DNA of 64,000 bases. It comes from JALCSJ01 sp036788835 (GTDB lineage: Bacteria > Bacillota > Negativicutes > Acidaminococcales > Acidaminococcaceae). Under the pieces are notes generated by a model. The model saw nothing but the letters and a program-made list of their open reading frames with translations. It was not told where the DNA came from and did no database searches. The position numbers and the translations under genes are program-made. This document shows positions 50,467 to 58,295 of this stretch, piece by piece; positions within the stretch are counted from its first letter, which is position 1, and each line of letters opens with the position of its first letter. The stretch spans positions 24,020-88,019 of the forward strand of contig DAIQMR010000007.1 of NCBI GenBank assembly GCA_036788835.1, written 5' to 3'.

Positions 50467-50499
50467 TGCGCCTTTAGGAGAAATCCTAAAGGCGCTTTT
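50467..50499 (+). terminator. Terminator hairpin after repeat copy 3
   Basis: The perfect arms GCGCCTTTAGGA / TCCTAAAGGCGC have loop GAAA and a TTTTA tail. It differs by one base from the tRNA-Arg terminator at 46846-46877. Confidence 0.88.
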
Positions 50500-50559
50500 A
50501 TGACCTTACACGCCGCACACTCGTGACTTCAGCCGTGAGTTAGGCGTGCTTTTTTGTGT
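50500..50559. repeat. Hairpin related to 58120-58159, possible terminator
   Basis: Forty bases (50500-50539) match 58120-58159 with five differences (shared core ACGCCGCACACTCGTGACTT). Here the outer arms CACGCC / GGCGTG close a hairpin followed by TTTTTT. Probably a relic of the same mobile element family as the palindromes nearby. Confidence 0.55.
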
Positions 50560-50614
50560 GCATAACGTGTGTGCATATGTCATTTTAAATATCTGAATAA
50601 ATCAGTATAGTTAC

Positions 50615-50643
50615 TTGCTATTAGCATATGCGTATGTTAAAAT
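50615..50643 (+). promoter_or_regulatory. Candidate promoter of the tryptophanase-like gene
   Basis: TTGCTA (50615-50620) and TAAAAT (50638-50643) are 17 bases apart. Between them TAGCATA-TGCG-TATGTTA is a near-perfect inverted repeat. The transcript would include the structured segment 50716-50835 as leader. Confidence 0.45.
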
Positions 50644-50715
50644 AAAACTGCAAGCTATTTAAAAATGTAAGTTTTGTGAGCTACTAATAATGAAACGCAC
50701 AAAACATCCTTTATT

Positions 50716-50835
50716 AAACTACCGTAGGAACTACGGGAAGTAACGCTTGCGGAGACGGTGTAAGACGCATGAGCTTGTGCTATGCGCAGTCGTCAGCGAA
50801 GCAAGAATACCGCGACTTCAGTCGTGGGGGGTTCA
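50716..50835 (+). ncRNA. Structured RNA resembling an IS200/IS605 3'-end (omega/reRNA-like) relic
   Basis: A compact series of hairpins: CCGTAG-GAA-CTACGG (50721-50735), an arm CGCAT...ATGCG inside an outer GACG...CGTC (50754-50796), then CCGCGACTTC AGTCGTGG (50810-50827) and GGGGTTCAA. The final hairpin plus GGTTCAA is the shared 3' end of the solo palindromes. From memory this layout resembles the guide-RNA scaffold at the right end of TnpB elements. No tnpA or tnpB is nearby, so it would be an orphan or domesticated copy. Confidence 0.45.
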
Positions 50836-50879
50836 AAAAGTAACAAGAAAATAATACAAACAGAAAGGAAAGAAAATTT

Positions 50880-52529
50880 ATGAAAAAGTACCAGTTGAAT
50901 GTACCCACACCCCATCGTTTTACCTTTGCTGTCCGCCATATTCCCAGTGTGACAGTGGAACAAAGAGAAAGAGTCCTAAAAGCCACCCACTACAATGAAT
51001 TTGCGTTTCCATCCGGCATGCTGACCATAGACATGCTTTCAGATTCCGGAACAACAGCCATGACCAATACTCAGTGGGCTTCCATGTTTCTGGGAGATGA
51101 AGCATATGGCCGCAATACAGGTTATTATGTGCTGCTCGATACCTTCCGGGATATTTTTGAACGGGGCGGCGAGAAGCATTGGCACAAAGCCTTGGATTTG
51201 GTAAGAACTGATTGCCGAGATGTTGAAAAGATGATGAAAGAACTTTATCTTTGTGAATATGAAGGCGGTTTTTTCAATGGCGGCAGTAAGCAAATGGAAC
51301 GTCCCAATGCCTTCATTATCCAACAGGGACGGGCCGCCGAATCTGTTTTAATGGAAATCGTCAAGAACATCTTGAACCGCAGAGAACCAGGCAGGAAATA
51401 TATCATTCCGTCCAATGGACATTTCGACACCACCGAAGGAAATATAAAACAGATGGGTTCCATTCCGAGAAACTTGTATAATAGAAAGCTATTATGGGAA
51501 GTCCCGACAGGCGGGTGCTATAAAAAGAATCCCTTTAAAGGCAATATGGATATGGAAAAATTGGATCAGCTGATTCAAAATTCCGGCCCGGAAAATGTGC
51601 CTCTTGTGTTCTGCTGCATCACGAATAATCCTGTTTGCGGGCAGCCCGTTTCTATGGAAAACCTGAAAGAAATAAACCGGGTTGCCCACAAATATAATAT
51701 TCCTGTTGTCTTTGATGCTGCCAGGTGGGCCGAAAATGCTTACTTTATCAAGATGAACGAAAGTGGTTACGAGGATAAATCCATTGGGGAAATCACCACG
51801 GAAATGTTCAGCTATTGTGATGTGTTCGCCATGTCTGCCAAGAAGAACGGTCATTCAAATATGGGCGGCATGTTGGCATTCAGGGATCAAGGTTTGTTTT
51901 GGAAAAAATTCTCGGATTTTGCCGAGGATGGGACCATCAAAACTGACGTGGGCGTGTTGCTGAAAGTAAAACAAATCTCCTGCTATGGAAACGATTCTTA
52001 CGGCGGTATGTCCGGTCATGATATCATGGCACTAGCTACGGGCCTATACGAAGAGTGCAATTTTGACTATCAGCAGGAAAGAGTAGAGCAAGTGGAATAC
52101 CTAGCACAAGGTTTCTATAATGCGGGTGTAAAGGGCGTAGTGCTTCCTGTCGGTGGTCATGCAGTATATATCAATATGGATGAATTTTTTGCTGGCAAGA
52201 GAAGTCATGAATCTTTTGCCGGTGCAGGATTTGCCTTGGAATTAATCCGCCGGTATGGGATTCGCGTGGCTGAATTAGGCGATTATTCCATGGAATATGA
52301 TTTGAAGACACCGGAACAACAGGCGGAAGTTTGTAATGTTGTGCGGTTCGCCATCGATAGAAGCCGTCTCAGCAAGGAGCATTTGGACTATGTTATTGCC
52401 GCAGTAAAAGAATTATATGATGACAGGGCAACCATTCCCAACATGAAAATAACCTGGGGGGAAAAATTGCCAATGCGCCATTTCCACGCTTTTCTTGAAC
52501 CCTACGCTCCCACAGACGCAGAAAAATAG
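50880..52529 (+). CDS. tnaA: Tryptophanase-type beta-eliminating lyase with insertion
   Basis: A 549-residue PLP enzyme of the tryptophanase/tyrosine phenol-lyase family. The PLP Lys is in FAMSAKKNGHSNMGG (about 321-322), and Arg-carboxylate residues are in AARWAENAYFIK and VVRFAIDRSRL. The position of TPL Arg381, which binds phenol (MERG in TPL, VEIG in E. coli TnaA), is Leu here (AELG). This favours tryptophanase-like specificity. It is ~80 residues longer than TnaA, mostly from an insertion at about 93-142. The next gene is an NSS symporter. AAAGGAA precedes the ATG. Confidence 0.82.
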   Translation: MKKYQLNVPTPHRFTFAVRHIPSVTVEQRERVLKATHYNEFAFPSGMLTIDMLSDSGTTAMTNTQWASMFLGDEAYGRNTGYYVLLDTFRDIFERGGEKHWHKALDLVRTDCRDVEKMMKELYLCEYEGGFFNGGSKQMERPNAFIIQQGRAAESVLMEIVKNILNRREPGRKYIIPSNGHFDTTEGNIKQMGSIPRNLYNRKLLWEVPTGGCYKKNPFKGNMDMEKLDQLIQNSGPENVPLVFCCITNNPVCGQPVSMENLKEINRVAHKYNIPVVFDAARWAENAYFIKMNESGYEDKSIGEITTEMFSYCDVFAMSAKKNGHSNMGGMLAFRDQGLFWKKFSDFAEDGTIKTDVGVLLKVKQISCYGNDSYGGMSGHDIMALATGLYEECNFDYQQERVEQVEYLAQGFYNAGVKGVVLPVGGHAVYINMDEFFAGKRSHESFAGAGFALELIRRYGIRVAELGDYSMEYDLKTPEQQAEVCNVVRFAIDRSRLSKEHLDYVIAAVKELYDDRATIPNMKITWGEKLPMRHFHAFLEPYAPTDAEK

Positions 52530-52532
52530 TAA

Positions 52533-52571
52533 GGAGCAGTTTCTTTGATGCGTCAAAGAAACTGCTTTTTT
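52533..52571 (+). terminator. Terminator between the lyase and the NSS symporter
   Basis: The perfect 14-bp stem AGCAGTTTCTTTGA / TCAAAGAAACTGCT has loop TGCG and runs into TTTTTT. Confidence 0.92.
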
Positions 52572-52612
52572 ATACCCAAATTTCAGATCTAGCACTAGAC
52601 GAGGAAAACATC

Positions 52613-53962
52613 ATGAAACTAAAAACTACTACGAATGAAGCAAGAGACGGTTTTGCATCAAAATGGGGATTTATTTTAGCCTGTATCGGCTCGGCAGTTG
52701 GCATGGGGAATATATGGAGATTTCCTGTCATGGTTTCCAAATATGGGGGCATGACCTTTGTAATACCTTTTCTGATCTTTGTGATTTTAATAGGAGCTAC
52801 CGGTGTCATTGAGGAGATGTCTTTTGGACGAATTGCCAAGGCCGGACCAATCGGAGCCTTCGGCAAGGCAACAGAATTACGCAGCGGCAACAGGAAAAGC
52901 GGAGAAATGGTTGGCCTGATCCCGGTCCTTGGTTCTATGGCATTGGCAGTTGGCTATACTTGTGTTGTAGGCTGGGTTTTCAAGTATACATATATGTCTT
53001 TTGCCGGAGAAATCACGGCTATGGAACAGAATATGCAGCAAATTGTGGAGATGTTTTCAACAACGGCAACGATAATGGGAAACAATTTTTGGCTTATTGT
53101 TGCCTGCCTTGTTTCGTTCCTCATTATGGCACTGGGGATTGCCAGCGGCATTGAAAAGGCGAATAAATTTATGATGCCGGCCCTTTTTGGCATGTTTGTC
53201 CTCTTGCTCTGTTACATTGTTTTCCAAGAGGGAGCAATAGAAGGGTACAGATATATTTTTGCTTTTTCTCCTGAAGGATTTACAAATCCCCAAGTTTGGA
53301 TTTATGCCTTTGGACAAGCGTTCTTTAGTCTATCTGTGGCAGGTAGCGGAACGGTAATCTATGGCTCATACTTAAGTGAGAAGGAAAATGTGAGCGAAGC
53401 GGCAAAACATGTGGTCTTTTTCAATATCTTGTCTGCCCTGTTGTCGGCCTGTGTTATCATACCTTCCATAGCGGTAAGTGGCGGAACCTTATCTTCCGGT
53501 GGGCCGGGATTAATGTTCATCCACTTGATCCACGTTTTTAACGGTATGCCGGCGGGACAGCTGGTAGTTATGGTATTCTTTGTTTGTGTGCTTTTTGCCG
53601 GCGTGAGTTCCTTAATTAATCTATACGAAGCCCCGGTAGCTACCTTACAGGAACAATTTGGCCTTGGTCGTATTCCGGCCGTATTGGTCATAGGTGTTAT
53701 TGGCTGCGCATCGGCATTGAGCATACAAGGAATCGTGGCAGAATGGATGGATGTAGTTTCTATCTATATTTGTCCATTAGGTGCTTTATTGGCCGGGGTT
53801 ATGTTTTATTGGGTGGGGGGCAAAGAATTCGCTCTCCAAGCAGTTAACAGGGGGCGCAAGGATTTAATCGGCGCATGGTTCTATCCCTTGGGGAAATACG
53901 CCTACTGTATAAGTGCCTTGTCAGCCTTACTTATTGGAGCTTTTATGGGCGGTATTGGGTAA
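52613..53962 (+). CDS. NSS-family sodium:amino-acid symporter
   Basis: A 449-residue transporter with about eleven helices. The signature GFILACIGSAVGMGNIWRFP is at the first helix, and family helices with VAGSGTVIYGSYLS and FVCVLFAGVSSLINLYEA follow. Bacterial members include the tryptophan transporter TnaT and tyrosine transporters. Its place after the lyase gene suggests it brings in that enzyme's substrate with Na+. It follows a terminator by ~40 bases and starts after GAGGA, so it may be partly read through. Confidence 0.9.
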   Translation: MKLKTTTNEARDGFASKWGFILACIGSAVGMGNIWRFPVMVSKYGGMTFVIPFLIFVILIGATGVIEEMSFGRIAKAGPIGAFGKATELRSGNRKSGEMVGLIPVLGSMALAVGYTCVVGWVFKYTYMSFAGEITAMEQNMQQIVEMFSTTATIMGNNFWLIVACLVSFLIMALGIASGIEKANKFMMPALFGMFVLLLCYIVFQEGAIEGYRYIFAFSPEGFTNPQVWIYAFGQAFFSLSVAGSGTVIYGSYLSEKENVSEAAKHVVFFNILSALLSACVIIPSIAVSGGTLSSGGPGLMFIHLIHVFNGMPAGQLVVMVFFVCVLFAGVSSLINLYEAPVATLQEQFGLGRIPAVLVIGVIGCASALSIQGIVAEWMDVVSIYICPLGALLAGVMFYWVGGKEFALQAVNRGRKDLIGAWFYPLGKYAYCISALSALLIGAFMGGIG

Positions 53963-53977
53963 GGCAAACAAGCAAAG

Positions 53978-54006
53978 TTGCTTGCCGGTGTTAAATATTG
54001 TATAAT
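53978..54006 (+). promoter_or_regulatory. Promoter upstream of the GNAT gene
   Basis: TTGCTT (53978-53983) and TATAAT (54001-54006) are 17 bases apart. The leader of about 150 bases up to 54164 holds no gene that I can support. Confidence 0.6.
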
Positions 54007-54164
54007 TTTTCTGATATATGACGTTTAACTTCATACAATTTTGTGTGTTCATCAGTATTTACGGGTACGTCTTTGGTAAATGCTTGACCGGATTATTGGT
54101 GGCAGATTGTATCAGGAAGTTGTTACAAAAAGCGGGATAACTTGTTTGAGGGGGATGGAGAGAG

Positions 54165-54740
54165 ATGGAGACGGGAAAATTCAAGGTTCGTACAGCTAAC
54201 GTAAATGATGCAGAAGGGCTTTTGACTATTTACAAACCATACGTGGAGAAAACTGCCATAACTTTTGAATATACCGTACCCAGTGTGGAAGAATTTCAGA
54301 GACGAATTAGGAAGACGCTGAAAAATTATCCGTACGTTGTGGTAGAAAAGGCGGGAAAAATTTACGGCTATGCCTATACAAGTGCTTTCAAGGGAAGGGC
54401 AGCCTATGACTGGGCGGCAGAAACCAGCATATACGTAGACATGAAGTGCCGGCATGAAGGCCTGGGGAAAATGCTTTATGAGGCTATTGAAGACCTTTCC
54501 CGGCGACAAAATATCTTAAATTTAAACGCCTGCATCGCTTATCCCCGTAAAGATGACGAACATTTAACTAAGAACAGCGTAGAATTTCACGCTCATTTAG
54601 GCTATAAAAAAGTAGGCATTTTTTATAAGTGTGCCTATAAGTTCAGTACATGGTATGATATGATTTGGATGGAAAAAATGCTGGGCCGGCATAACGCCAA
54701 CCCAGCACAGGTAATTCCATTTTCAAAGTTAAAAATGTGA
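54165..54740 (+). CDS. GNAT N-acetyltransferase (phosphinothricin-type)
   Basis: A 191-residue GNAT. It starts KFKVRTANVNDAEGLLTIYKPYVEKTAITFEY, the usual PAT/MnaT family opening; the acetyl-CoA loop is in CRHEGLGKMLYEAI. FHAHLGYKKVGIFYKCAYKF follows, typical of this family, which acetylates phosphinothricin, methionine sulfoximine or amino acids. The real substrate is unknown. It is convergent with the betaine transporter. Confidence 0.88.
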   Translation: METGKFKVRTANVNDAEGLLTIYKPYVEKTAITFEYTVPSVEEFQRRIRKTLKNYPYVVVEKAGKIYGYAYTSAFKGRAAYDWAAETSIYVDMKCRHEGLGKMLYEAIEDLSRRQNILNLNACIAYPRKDDEHLTKNSVEFHAHLGYKKVGIFYKCAYKFSTWYDMIWMEKMLGRHNANPAQVIPFSKLKM

Positions 54741-54756
54741 CAATTGCACACAATTT

Positions 54757-54836
54757 TGTGATAAAAGGGACAGACCCGTTTGCCGCACTGCAGAAAACTA
54801 TGGGGCGTTACACAAAGACCAGTCCCTTTAGTCACA
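54757..54836. repeat. REP-like inverted repeat (GGGACAGACC type)
   Basis: The ends TGTGATAAAAGGGACAGACC (54757-54776) and GACCAGTCCCTTTAGTCACA (54817-54836) are inverted copies with four mismatches around a 40-base centre. It fills the gap between convergent genes and may terminate both. Same motif family as 40292-40358. Confidence 0.65.
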
Positions 54837-56033
54837 TTATTTTTGTAAGGAAGTCAGGACGGCGGCTTTCGTGACTATGCCAAGAAAGAACCCGTCCTTA
54901 TCTACAACAGGCAAAGGAAAGCCTGTAGAGGCGGATATTGGTACAATGTCGCTAATAAGTGAATCGGGATTAGTAATACAGGGGACGGAGGTAATCAAAG
55001 CGTCCTCGTATTTTTTTGCCCCGTTGAGAACGGCCAGAGCATCATCCAAAGTAATGATGCCTTTATAGCTCAAGTGCTCGTCCAGAACATAGGCACTGGA
55101 TACACCATTTACACCCATGACCTTAACAGCCAAGTTAATACCGCTGCTCTCTCTCACTACAGCACCGGGGACCTCGGTAATACTACGTACAGTTAAGACT
55201 TTAGTAGTATCTACGGCACTGATAAATTTGTGCACATATTCATCGGCAGGGTGACTGAGCATTTCTTCGGGAGTGGCTATTTGGACTAATTTCCCGTCTC
55301 GCAAAATGGCTACTTTGTCCCCTAATTTGAAGGCTTCGTTGATATCGTGGGTAATAAAAACGATAGTTTTTTGCATTTTTTCCTGAATTCGCAGCAGTTC
55401 CAATTGCAAGTCATTACGTACCAAAGGATCTAGGGCGGAAAAAGCTTCATCCATAATCAGAATATCAGGATTATTGGTTAAAGCCCGGGCAATGCCGACA
55501 CGTTGCTTCATACCGCCGCTTAAGCTGCGGATACTTTTATTTTCCCAGCCTTGTAACCCCACCATTTCCAGCATTTCTGTGGCCTGCTTTTCCCGCTGGC
55601 CACGTTCTATGCCACGGACTTCCAAACCATAGGCCACATTTTGCAAAACATTGCGATGACTCATTAGGCCAAAATTTTGGAAAACCATGGCTATTTTTGT
55701 CCGGCGAAATTCCTGCATTTGCCCGGGGGAATAGTCCAAAATATTTGTTCCTTTGTAGAAAACTTTTCCTCCTGTGGGTATGTGCAGCAGGTTCAGACAG
55801 CGGACCAAAGTGGATTTGCCGGAACCGGACAAACCGATAATGACCAGAATCCTGCCTTCTTCGATGTCTAGGGAAATATTATTTAAGGCCACCATGACCT
55901 GATAATGTTTGCTTACTTCGTCCAAAGGCCTATCCTTTATTAAGGCCTCATAGGCTTCTTTTTCCTTGCTTTTGGTGTTTTGCAAAGAGAAAATCTTATA
56001 TAAATGTTCCACGCGCATAATAGGTTCTGCCAT
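54837..56033 (-). CDS. opuAA: Glycine betaine/proline ABC transporter ATPase
   Basis: A 398-residue ABC ATPase of the ProV/OpuAA type. Walker A GLSGSGKST, Q-loop MVFQNFG, signature LSGGMKQRV and Walker B ILIMDEA are all intact. Two C-terminal CBS domains (about 275-398) are the family's ionic-strength sensors. The N-terminal KIFSLQNTKSKEKEAYEALIKD is also typical. It shares one base with the upstream fused permease gene. The role is uptake of compatible solute under osmotic stress. Confidence 0.93.
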   Translation of the reverse strand: MAEPIMRVEHLYKIFSLQNTKSKEKEAYEALIKDRPLDEVSKHYQVMVALNNISLDIEEGRILVIIGLSGSGKSTLVRCLNLLHIPTGGKVFYKGTNILDYSPGQMQEFRRTKIAMVFQNFGLMSHRNVLQNVAYGLEVRGIERGQREKQATEMLEMVGLQGWENKSIRSLSGGMKQRVGIARALTNNPDILIMDEAFSALDPLVRNDLQLELLRIQEKMQKTIVFITHDINEAFKLGDKVAILRDGKLVQIATPEEMLSHPADEYVHKFISAVDTTKVLTVRSITEVPGAVVRESSGINLAVKVMGVNGVSSAYVLDEHLSYKGIITLDDALAVLNGAKKYEDALITSVPCITNPDSLISDIVPISASTGFPLPVVDKDGFFLGIVTKAAVLTSLQK

Positions 56034-57889
56034 TATTTATCACCTCTTTTTGCCAGACCTTGGGTCAGGCGGTCTAGGACTATAGCTAAAAAAACAATGG
56101 AAAGGCCGGCTAGTAGACCACGTCCAGATTCGGTCCTGTTAATAGCTATTAATACTTCCATACCCAAACCGTCTGCACCAATCATGGCACAAGTGACCAC
56201 CATGGCCACACCCATCATAATGGTCTGGTTTACACCTGTCATAATAGTGGGCATAGCCTGAGGAATTTGCACTTTCCACAGGAGCTGCCAGGAAGAGGTA
56301 CCAAAACTGCGGGCCGCTTCGATTACTTCTTCATCGACCTGTCTAATACCTAGTGCTGTCAGGCGGATAATTGGCACAACAGCGTACACAACAGTAGCTA
56401 AAACAGCAGGGACTTTGCCCGGGCCCAAAAGCATAACGGCAGGAATCATATAAACGAAAGTGGGCATTGTCTGCATAGCATCAAGAATAATTTTGGCATA
56501 GGCACCGGAAGACTTAGATAAAAGAACGCCTATAGGCAGCCCAATTAAGAGGGAAACCAAGACGGATACTATGACTACAGCTAGTGTCTCTAACATAAAT
56601 TCCCAGTACCCAAAGAGTCCAACTATAAAGAGAAGTCCGGCAAAAATAAGGCCATTGGTTGTCTTGTGTGTGGACTTCTTACCGGCGTAGGCGGTCAAAG
56701 CTAAAAGTACAAACCAAGGAATGGCATTTAGCAGATTTTGTGTGCCACTGATTAGGAACAAGAGGATTGTGCGTACGTTGTTAAAGAAGGTTCCCCATTT
56801 TTGCGTGACGTACAAAACTCCTTCGTCAATAGGACCGGCTAAATGCAACTGCCATTTTGCCGGGAAAGAGAATAAATCCATTCTGCCTTCCTGAGCAGCT
56901 TTGCCTTCCAGGGCTTTTTCCACTAAATCTGCTTTGGCTGGGGGCAGCCATTGGCTCACTAGTTCCGGATGGGCCCGCAGGAAAACTTTGGCGGCATCTT
57001 CGTAGGAGCTTTTATTATCGGCAATATAGGCCAGAGCTTCGGCGGTCAATGCGCTGCTAGTGTGATAACGTTTTAGGAATTCTGCAAATTCCGGGAATTT
57101 TTCCGGAAAGCCGGGAGAAGAAGCTATCATAACCTGTACAGAAGGTGCGGCAGTTTGTCCTTCCGGAAAACCGTCTACAGTGTAAGGGGCATCTTTTAAC
57201 AGTACCAAATCATATTTGCCGGTGAGCCAGGTGGGCTCCCAATAGTAACCAACAATGGGCTGATTTTTGCCGATTGCGGTAGCAAAGGCCGCACTCAGAT
57301 TGGCTTCGGAACCGGGACGAAAATAATTGAAGCTCTTATCCAAATTATAATAAAGGAACTTCTTGTACATAACCTTGTCGATTTCCCAACCGGGGATGGC
57401 ACCATAAATCCTTCCCTTTTTAGGATTTTCCGGATCGGCAAAAACCTGATTGTAGCGAGCCAAATCAGCCACAGTCTTCAAATCGGGGGCCAAAGGAGCA
57501 AGTCCCTTGCTGGGATTGCCTTCTATAACGTAACGGGGTACATAAAAACCCTGTTTGTTATCACCAAAGTTTAATCCCAAAGGGATAACTCTTTTATGGG
57601 CTACATCGTCCTTATAAGTTGCAATGTTGTCCACCCAAGTTTCGGACAGGATGTCCACATCGCCCCGTTTCAGTGCGGTATAGACAATGGCCGAAGAACC
57701 GCTCAGGGTTTTCGTTTGGAGACCATAGCCATACTGAGCAACGTAAGAAATAACGCTGTTGTGAAATTTAATACTGTCCCAGCCGGAATCACCCAAAACA
57801 ATGGTTTTGTCGTCTTGGGACAGGCCCAGTCCGGGGGAGAAAAACATGCTCGCAAGAGTAAAAACCGCAAGAATCAGCTTTTTTACCAT
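56033..57889 (-). CDS. Fused glycine betaine-binding protein and permease (binding domain first)
   Basis: A 618-residue fusion. A signal-like N-terminal segment (about 1-24) is followed by an OpuAC/ProX-type binding domain (about 28-325) with Trp-rich ligand sites such as DSGWDS, SETWVDN and GYYWEPTW. A permease domain (about 375-610) with about six helices and the EAARSFGTSSWQLLWKVQIPQAMPTIMTG coupling motif follows. In Lactococcus OpuABC the order is permease then binding domain, so this order is reversed. AAGGAGG precedes the ATG. Partner ATPase downstream. Confidence 0.92.
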   Translation of the reverse strand: MVKKLILAVFTLASMFFSPGLGLSQDDKTIVLGDSGWDSIKFHNSVISYVAQYGYGLQTKTLSGSSAIVYTALKRGDVDILSETWVDNIATYKDDVAHKRVIPLGLNFGDNKQGFYVPRYVIEGNPSKGLAPLAPDLKTVADLARYNQVFADPENPKKGRIYGAIPGWEIDKVMYKKFLYYNLDKSFNYFRPGSEANLSAAFATAIGKNQPIVGYYWEPTWLTGKYDLVLLKDAPYTVDGFPEGQTAAPSVQVMIASSPGFPEKFPEFAEFLKRYHTSSALTAEALAYIADNKSSYEDAAKVFLRAHPELVSQWLPPAKADLVEKALEGKAAQEGRMDLFSFPAKWQLHLAGPIDEGVLYVTQKWGTFFNNVRTILLFLISGTQNLLNAIPWFVLLALTAYAGKKSTHKTTNGLIFAGLLFIVGLFGYWEFMLETLAVVIVSVLVSLLIGLPIGVLLSKSSGAYAKIILDAMQTMPTFVYMIPAVMLLGPGKVPAVLATVVYAVVPIIRLTALGIRQVDEEVIEAARSFGTSSWQLLWKVQIPQAMPTIMTGVNQTIMMGVAMVVTCAMIGADGLGMEVLIAINRTESGRGLLAGLSIVFLAIVLDRLTQGLAKRGDK

Positions 57890-58074
57890 GAATGCCTCCT
57901 TATAGGTTGAATGCCATAGTAATCAATAAGTTTTACTGATATAGGTAAATCACACACATAATTATTAATGGCTCCTGGGTAAATGGCAGGGATACGTACA
58001 CAAAGATTAGTAACTATTGGGGTGATGAGCGGAGACCCCTACGCATTAGATAGCCATTTCATTTAATAATTATA
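57890..58074 (-). promoter_or_regulatory. Promoter and ~170-nt leader of the betaine transporter
   Basis: On the minus strand a consensus -10 TATAAT lies at 58069-58074, with a weak -35 upstream. The leader of about 170 nt contains a hairpin GGGGT...ACCCC (58019-58039) but no riboswitch that I recognise. The plus strand has nothing supportable here. Confidence 0.45.
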
Positions 58075-58119
58075 CCATTTTGTATCATAATAACGTAAAT
58101 TTATTTTTTTTGGTATTTG

Positions 58120-58167
58120 ATGACCGTATACGCCGCACACTCGTGACTTTAGTCGTGGGAGGTTCAA
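58120..58167. repeat. IS200/IS605-type end relic
   Basis: It contains ACGCCGCACACTCGTGACTT shared with 50509-50529, followed by TAGTCGTGGGAGGTTCAAA, the same hairpin and tail as the palindrome at 48431-48466 and the end of 50716-50835. No transposase is present. Confidence 0.55.
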
Positions 58168-58236
58168 ATGCCTTCTTCTACAGGAATTTACAAGAAAACG
58201 TAAAACTTCGCATCGAGGAATACATGATGATACAAA

Positions 58237-58267
58237 GGTGACTGTCACCCTTGTATTATGGTATAAT
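58237..58267 (+). promoter_or_regulatory. Promoter with palindromic operator for the C39-like gene
   Basis: The extended -10 TGGTATAAT (58259-58267) is consensus. The inverted repeat GGTGAC-T-GTCACC (58237-58249) covers the -35 position, a typical operator location. The motif may instead belong to the extragenic repeat family (GTGAC...GTCAC). Confidence 0.55.
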
Positions 58268-58295
58268 TAGGCAACGAAATTTTAGGAGGACTATG

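Noticed and set aside
50880..52529. Tyrosine phenol-lyase
   Set aside because: The residue corresponding to the TPL-specific Arg381 is Leu, and the PLP region reads SAKK as in tryptophanase. The substrate remains unproven.
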